DNA from: CAYWMP01 sp964459445
GTDB lineage: Bacteria > Desulfobacterota > DSM-4660 > Desulfatiglandales > HGW-15
Direction: 5' to 3'
Length of the DNA stretch: 54,798 bases
Assembly: GCA_964459445.1 (NCBI GenBank)
Contig: CAYWMP010000012.1
Coordinates: 1-54,798 of the forward strand
Part shown: in pieces, positions 50,168 through 54,798 of the stretch
Layout of the letters: each line of letters opens with the position of its first letter
Numbering within the stretch: the first letter of the stretch is position 1
The notes under the pieces: model-generated
What the model saw: the letters and a program-made list of their open reading frames with translations, nothing else
Databases searched by the model: none
Told to the model about the DNA's origin: nothing
Program-made: the position numbers and the translations under genes

Positions 50168-51697
50168 ATGAAAACAGGAAAAACAGTAACCGTTATTGAA
50201 TACATGGGAAAAGACATGAGCCATTCCAAGGGATTCGAATCCGTCGTGGATGAGCTTGAGAAGTCAAGGGATACCGGAAAAATCCATATCCTTGCCGATG
50301 AGTCGGAGGGCAGGGAAACACACCCTCACCTGGGGTCCTATAAAAATGCACATTGGGTTAATCAAAGGAACAATTTTTATCAACAACTGCTTACGGAAAA
50401 TTCAGTGGATACGGTCTTCAGATATGTACCGAAGGCCTACGACATCGGGCACAGGACATTTGAGAACATGCTTCAATTCTTTTCCAAGGAGGACGCCGGT
50501 TATGTTTACGGCGACGGTGACGATTTGGCCCTGAACGGGATGACGTTGGAATTGATCGCAAAGGATCTTCTGAGAGAAATCCTTGAAGATCACGATCCAT
50601 TTTTGCCTGACGGATCTCTCAACGCCTGGAAAAACGGCACCTGCGCGCCCTACCTCTTCAGTCTTGATGATCAGGCTTACTACTACCAGGGGAAATACAA
50701 GGACTATTATCGCTACCCAAGAAACCTCAACCTGGAACTCAGCAGGGTGTGCAATCTAAGCTGCGATATGTGTATGTATTATTCCAAAAGATATCCGCGT
50801 TTTTTCTCAGTCGATAACACTCCCTATATGTCTTTTGATTTGTATAAAAAAATCATAGATCAGATTGCACAGTTCGATCGAAAGCCAAGTGTCGAATTGT
50901 GTTACAGGGGCGAGCCCCTTTTGAACGATCACATTGCTGATATGGTCGCCTATTCCCGTGAGAGGGGAATTATGACCATTGTGATCACCAACGCAACCCG
51001 CTTGGATCAGCACCTCACCGAGGCCTTTTTGGACCACGACCTCGACATGATCATGTTCAGCATTGATGCTTTTTCAGGCAAGACCTATGAGAACATCAGG
51101 CACGGGTCCAATTTCGAAAAAGTTATCGCCAAAGTGGATCGTTACCTTGATCTTAATGAAAAAAAGCAATCAGGAAAGTCTCAGACCATTGTGAAACTCG
51201 TCTATCAAAAGGCGAATATGGATGAAGTGGACCTTTTCGTCGAAAAATGGATCGAGCGGACAGACCTGGTGGTCATTCAAAATATGATCGTACCTAACGA
51301 TTCAGAGTATGAAGTTGTAAGTACCCAAGATCAAATAGGCACACGATTTAAGAACCATCAACTAAAAGGCCGCCTTCCCTGTCGAAACCCATGGCTCAAT
51401 ATGGTGGTCACCACAGACGGAACCGTTCTCTATTGCGCCGGTGATTATAGGGAATGCCACTCCCCGGGTTCTTTGGCCGAAAGGGATGTGCTGGACCTAT
51501 GGCAAGCGGAAGATTTTCAAGAGATCAGGGAACTGCAACTTCAGGGTCGCTATAGCGAAATCCCTTTGTGCTCCAAATGCGACGGAAAGTCCTGTTCCGG
51601 ATTGACACTTGAAAAGCGACTCTCTGATGATCTTTTCAGCACCTACCATATTATCCACGAGATTCATCGAAAAAAGAAAGACGTCTACCGAGTCTAA
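50168..51697 (+). CDS. Radical SAM/SPASM enzyme with a nucleotidyltransferase-like N-terminal domain
   Basis: 509 residues. The first 170 are unlike other radical SAM proteins. The pattern TVFRYVPKAYDIG, VYGDGDDLALNGMTLELI (about 75-135) resembles the second half of SpsF/KdsB-type cytidylyltransferases but lacks the N-terminal nucleotide loop; this assignment is an inference. CNLSCDMC at C195, C199 and C202 is the radical SAM site, CYRGEPLLND follows, and PCRNPWLNMVVTTDGTVLYC with CSKCDGKSC is the SPASM part. Paralogue of 51731; the N-terminal domains match each other. Confidence 0.85.
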   Translation: MKTGKTVTVIEYMGKDMSHSKGFESVVDELEKSRDTGKIHILADESEGRETHPHLGSYKNAHWVNQRNNFYQQLLTENSVDTVFRYVPKAYDIGHRTFENMLQFFSKEDAGYVYGDGDDLALNGMTLELIAKDLLREILEDHDPFLPDGSLNAWKNGTCAPYLFSLDDQAYYYQGKYKDYYRYPRNLNLELSRVCNLSCDMCMYYSKRYPRFFSVDNTPYMSFDLYKKIIDQIAQFDRKPSVELCYRGEPLLNDHIADMVAYSRERGIMTIVITNATRLDQHLTEAFLDHDLDMIMFSIDAFSGKTYENIRHGSNFEKVIAKVDRYLDLNEKKQSGKSQTIVKLVYQKANMDEVDLFVEKWIERTDLVVIQNMIVPNDSEYEVVSTQDQIGTRFKNHQLKGRLPCRNPWLNMVVTTDGTVLYCAGDYRECHSPGSLAERDVLDLWQAEDFQEIRELQLQGRYSEIPLCSKCDGKSCSGLTLEKRLSDDLFSTYHIIHEIHRKKKDVYRV

Positions 51698-51730
51698 TCA
51701 TTTCTTGGAAAACTTTATTACGAGAATGTC

Positions 51731-53212
51731 ATGTTAGCTGTCCTGGAATACTCAGGCCCGAATCTCCCTAAAAGAGACTATATCGAAACCTGCAAAAGAT
51801 CCCTGTTGGATTCAGGCTTTGAAGGGAGAATTGAAGTTGTCGCTTCAGACCAGTCTTTTAGCCCCTCCCAGAAAGGTTCTGATGGAAATATCCAATGCTT
51901 CAATAACGATGGGCTCCTCCACTTCTTTAAGGAGAAATGCTTTGAAGGCAATTCCGTTCTTCGAATAAGACCCTGCCATTTCCCCCTTGCAACCTCCTGG
52001 ATCAACCGGTTTATCGCTGCATGGAGAGATAGTGGCAAGGCCTACTACCATACGGACGGCGACGAATTTGGTCTCTATGGTTTGACCATGGAAATGCTCA
52101 CGAAGGAAAGCCTGAAACATGCTTCGAAAACCGGAACGCCCTTCCTCCCCGACGAAACCCTGAATGCATTTTACGAAGACGCCTACGGAATATACACCTT
52201 TCAAATGGAAGACATGGCCGACTATTACGAGGGCCTTTACAAGGAGCTCTATGCATCCCCGAGGGGTATCAATATGGAAGTATCCACCCACTGCAATCTC
52301 CGCTGTGAAATGTGCTGCTTCCATTCCGACCGATATCATGCATTTGAAGACCGAAAGACAGAGCCATTCCTCAAATATGAAGATTTTTTAGCTATCCTCG
52401 ACAACATCGAAGTGACAAGGAAACCCTTACCCCTGGATCTCACAAGCCGCGGCGAGCCCTTCATGAATAAGGAAATCGTCAAAATGGTAAAGGAGGCGAG
52501 TCGGAGGGGATTTGAGGTCAACATTGTCACAAACGGGACGCTCCTTGAAGAATCAACCTCAAAAGCACTGATTGATGCCGGCCTCTCTTCTTTGTTCTTT
52601 AGCATCGATGCCGCTACTCAGAAGACCTATGAAAAAATCCGAAAAGGGGCCCTTTATTCGGATGTCGAAAAAAATGTCAATAACCTTCTAAAGCAGAGCA
52701 CAAACGGTCTGAAGGTGGGTTTGAAGTACGTTCTCCAGGAAGAGAACCGACAGGAGGTGAAGGCCTTTTTGTCCAAATGGTTGCCGGGCGTGGATTGGAT
52801 CGTCCTACTCAGGCAAACGAGGCCCAAGGATCTGGAGAACCCATCGCCGGAATTCGTTCAAAGCGCCGATGAATGGGAAATCGGTGCCGAAATACCCATG
52901 AAATATCCCTGCAGATACCTCTGGTGCGGCACCTTCGTTTCTACGACCGGTGAGGTGGTCTGTTGCAGCACCGATCAGTTTAACAAGGATTCTTTTGGAT
53001 CCCTGAAGGACCGCAGCATGTATGAAATATGGAATTCGCCTCACATAAAGGGCGTACGTCAGGAATTCCTTAAGGGTAATTTCAGAGACCTTTCGGTCTG
53101 TTCAAAATGCAGCAAAGACCTGTCATCATGCGTAACCCTCAAGAAAGGTATCGAGGGAAAATATTTCTATAAAACCACCAGCAGCTACAAAATTTACAGG
53201 GAGCTTTCTTAA
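51731..53212 (+). CDS. Radical SAM/SPASM enzyme with a nucleotidyltransferase-like N-terminal domain
   Basis: 493 residues, same architecture as the gene before it. HTDGDEFGLYGLTMEMLTKE in the first domain matches GDGDDLALNGMTLELIAKD at the same place in the neighbour. CNLRCEMC is at C188, C192 and C195; SRGEPFMNKE and VTNGTLL follow. CRYLWCGTF, TGEVVCCSTDQ and CSKCSKDLSSC are the C-terminal Cys groups. The two proteins may be a heterodimer or act on two related sugars. The neuA-type gene begins 1 bp after its stop. Confidence 0.85.
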   Translation: MLAVLEYSGPNLPKRDYIETCKRSLLDSGFEGRIEVVASDQSFSPSQKGSDGNIQCFNNDGLLHFFKEKCFEGNSVLRIRPCHFPLATSWINRFIAAWRDSGKAYYHTDGDEFGLYGLTMEMLTKESLKHASKTGTPFLPDETLNAFYEDAYGIYTFQMEDMADYYEGLYKELYASPRGINMEVSTHCNLRCEMCCFHSDRYHAFEDRKTEPFLKYEDFLAILDNIEVTRKPLPLDLTSRGEPFMNKEIVKMVKEASRRGFEVNIVTNGTLLEESTSKALIDAGLSSLFFSIDAATQKTYEKIRKGALYSDVEKNVNNLLKQSTNGLKVGLKYVLQEENRQEVKAFLSKWLPGVDWIVLLRQTRPKDLENPSPEFVQSADEWEIGAEIPMKYPCRYLWCGTFVSTTGEVVCCSTDQFNKDSFGSLKDRSMYEIWNSPHIKGVRQEFLKGNFRDLSVCSKCSKDLSSCVTLKKGIEGKYFYKTTSSYKIYRELS

Positions 53213-53213
53213 A

Positions 53214-54029
53214 ATGACGCCCCCACCGGAATATCAACATTCTTTCAATAACCTCCTGGCCGTTATTCCCGCTAGAGGCGGTTCCAAGGGCATCCCCAAA
53301 AAGAATATTTCAGATCTGAATGGCAAACCCCTGGTCGCCTATTCTATTGAAGCTGCGCTGAACTCGAAATATGTCAACCGGGTCGTTGTTTGGACTGACA
53401 GCGCGGAGATCGCTGAAGTTTCGAAAGGATATGGCGCCGAAATACCTTTTTTGCGACAACCGGATCTTGCCACCGACAAAGCGAGTCTCTACGAGGCTAT
53501 CTTTAATCTCTATGATGAACTTTACAAAAGAGATAAATATGAATCGTCCATCTATCTAGTGCTCTTTCCCACTTATCCTTTCAAAACGGGACCGGACATC
53601 GACAGGCTCTTGGAAGACGTTTTTGATCTGACTTATGTCTCCTATTTTGTTTCACCCTCCTCTTTCCAATCCACCAACTCCTTTCTCATTAAAAACAATC
53701 AAATGACACCATTGAAAAAAATGATGTCCGAAGAAATATCAAACCAGACCTTCTATAAATCCAATAATAGCGTCATAGCCAGAATGCAGCCGCGGTGGCG
53801 CTATTTTGCGGGAATGACTTTCCATGAGCAGTTCAGGGCCCTCCAGGATTTCTATAAGTGCCTCGTAGGCAATGGAATAGTAAGAAAACAGAAAATCGCC
53901 TATGAACTGAGCGATGGCATGCGGACGCTTGACATCGACTTTCATGATCAATTGTTACTGGCCAGGAAAATAATGGAACACAATTTGTTCGACTTTGATA
54001 GTTGTTTCGATGATGCCTATGCGAACTAA
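53214..54029 (+). CDS. neuA: CMP-N-acetylneuraminate synthetase-like cytidylyltransferase (NeuA)
   Basis: 271 residues. VIPARGGSKGIPKKNI is the CTP-binding signature of NeuA/PseF/LegF enzymes; LNGKPLVAYSIEAAL and TDSAEIAEV follow. It activates a nonulosonic acid as its CMP derivative, matching the NeuB-type synthase at 37392. The C-terminal 100 residues are more diverged than typical NeuA, ending in LSDGMRTLDIDFHDQ, a normal NeuA closing motif. It overlaps the next gene. Confidence 0.88.
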   Translation: MTPPPEYQHSFNNLLAVIPARGGSKGIPKKNISDLNGKPLVAYSIEAALNSKYVNRVVVWTDSAEIAEVSKGYGAEIPFLRQPDLATDKASLYEAIFNLYDELYKRDKYESSIYLVLFPTYPFKTGPDIDRLLEDVFDLTYVSYFVSPSSFQSTNSFLIKNNQMTPLKKMMSEEISNQTFYKSNNSVIARMQPRWRYFAGMTFHEQFRALQDFYKCLVGNGIVRKQKIAYELSDGMRTLDIDFHDQLLLARKIMEHNLFDFDSCFDDAYAN

Positions 54030-54798
54030 AACCAATGGAATAGAAGATTCTGAAAATAGGGCTTCCGAGATCTTCATATCAACGCTCGAATCTCCTCAGA
54101 GAATTCATCTACTGAATAGGAGGATTAATGGAAAAGCAGTCATCCAGCACCTTTTGGATATGCTTCAAATCCATCTTCCAGGATGCCCCATCAACCTCAT
54201 TGTTCCAAAAAACGGTGGAGGAGCAGACCTGCTCCTTGGCCTCCCGGAGATTAGTATCGTCGAGGCCAACGAGGGCTGCGGGACTTTCGACCATTTTATA
54301 CTCGATACTATTTCGTTTCTAAAAGAGCATTTGAAGGACAAGCCTGATTTCACGGCGATCATCGTGAATCCCTTTTCAATTTCCCTTGATCCAAATGTCT
54401 ATCCAAGGGCGCTAAGAAAGTATCAGACCAGCCCAAACGAATTCATGATGTCTATTTCGCGCTCAAAAGACCACCCGGTCATTCTTTATGCCTACCCAAA
54501 CGGTTTCGGGGATGATCCGACTCCTTTAGAGATCGACGGCATACTTTCCTATGATTTCTCAAAAGGGCATTTCATCAATCCACAGGACGGCCAACCTATT
54601 TTACATCGTCAAGAGTTTCCGGAGGTATGGGAGTACAATGGTGTGATCGCCCTCTATAATTTTACTCAAAGTGATCTGATTCTGGATCAATGGGACGATC
54701 TTGCGAAGGATTACATCGAAATGGATGAAAAGGTCGTTATTAACCTAGCCCGAGTTTCCTACTTATGCGCCATTATGTTCCATAACTACCTGAAAGGA
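54010..54798 (+). CDS. Nucleotidyltransferase-like protein, cut off by the window edge
   Basis: Open from ATG 54010 (or 54013, 54019) to the last base: 263 codons and no stop. It overlaps the end of neuA by 20 bp. INGKAVIQHLLDMLQ near residue 40 resembles the second conserved segment of SpsF/KdsB cytidylyltransferases, but the preceding loop reads STLESPQRIHLLN in place of ARxxSxRLPGK, so CTP binding may be lost. The rest (FTAIIVNPFSISLDP, EYNGVIALYNF) shows no catalytic motif I can name. It may be the start of a third pseudo-transferase/radical SAM fusion, but that lies outside the window. Confidence 0.7.
   Translation, partial: MMPMRTKTNGIEDSENRASEIFISTLESPQRIHLLNRRINGKAVIQHLLDMLQIHLPGCPINLIVPKNGGGADLLLGLPEISIVEANEGCGTFDHFILDTISFLKEHLKDKPDFTAIIVNPFSISLDPNVYPRALRKYQTSPNEFMMSISRSKDHPVILYAYPNGFGDDPTPLEIDGILSYDFSKGHFINPQDGQPILHRQEFPEVWEYNGVIALYNFTQSDLILDQWDDLAKDYIEMDEKVVINLARVSYLCAIMFHNYLKG

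Noticed and set aside
54128..54322. 64-codon frame at the right edge starting with ATG
   Set aside because: The other frame (54010 to the end) stays open to the edge with a protein-like composition; this one is its shadow, in spite of AGGAGG just before the ATG.
1..54798. CRISPR array or prophage
   Set aside because: No regularly spaced repeats and no phage structural, integrase or transposase gene were found.

Overview
The window looks like chromosomal DNA of a Gram-negative, probably anaerobic bacterium of the Desulfobacterota (old Deltaproteobacteria) type. The outer membrane is implied by a full Mla lipid-transport operon. The lineage is an inference from the mix of AMP-forming acyl-CoA ligase, corrinoid adenosyltransferase, many radical SAM enzymes and textbook sigma-54 promoters; no rRNA or tRNA is present to prove it.

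Positions 1-11162 are ordinary core genome, nearly all on the minus strand. In order along the window they are a left-truncated acyl-CoA ligase (1-1295), a plus-strand tandem CobA-type adenosyltransferase with a degenerate first half (1492-2532), mlaA-C-D-F-E (transcribed E to A, 6296-2648), and ftsH-folP-coaX-ldcA (transcribed from 11162 to 6721).

From 11838 to the right edge everything is on the plus strand: about 37 tightly packed genes forming one large glycan-biosynthesis island, still open at the window end. Three blocks can be seen. Block 1 (11838-35318) lies behind a sigma-54 promoter at 11588-11604. It has an oxidoreductase/N-acetyltransferase fusion, an APS kinase, a 1257-residue TPR/ceramidase-like/sulfotransferase/glycosyltransferase protein, a complete GDP-heptose activation set (GmhA, HddA, and a fused HddC-GmhB), GMD/RmlC/reductase genes that would turn GDP-heptose into a deoxy-heptose, antibiotic-type methyltransferases, a two-subunit thiamine-diphosphate enzyme, two radical SAM enzymes and a second copy of the glycosyltransferase. 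Block 2 (35702-39281) lies behind a second sigma-54 promoter (35631-35647) and starts with a winged-helix/Rossmann regulator, then a GMD-like enzyme and a NeuB-type nonulosonate synthase fused to a sugar-isomerase-like barrel. Block 3 (39538-54798) has four radical SAM/SPASM enzymes, a DegT aminotransferase, an asparagine-synthase-type amidotransferase, glycosyltransferases, acetyl-, formyl- and deacetylase-type modifying enzymes, WbqC, a NeuA-type CMP-sugar synthetase and a final unfinished gene.

Taken together the island should make nucleotide-activated heptose and nonulosonic-acid sugars, decorate them (methyl, acetyl, formyl, amide, sulfate) and transfer them. No flippase, polymerase, ABC exporter or initiating phosphoglycosyltransferase is visible anywhere in the 43 kb, and no clear membrane protein at all. 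That fits cytoplasmic protein glycosylation such as of flagellin, or an export module beyond the right edge. The most unusual items are the four-module sulfotransferase protein, six radical SAM enzymes of which two carry a nucleotidyltransferase-like N-terminal domain, the NeuB-barrel fusion, and the orphan E1-alpha/E1-beta thiamine-diphosphate pair.
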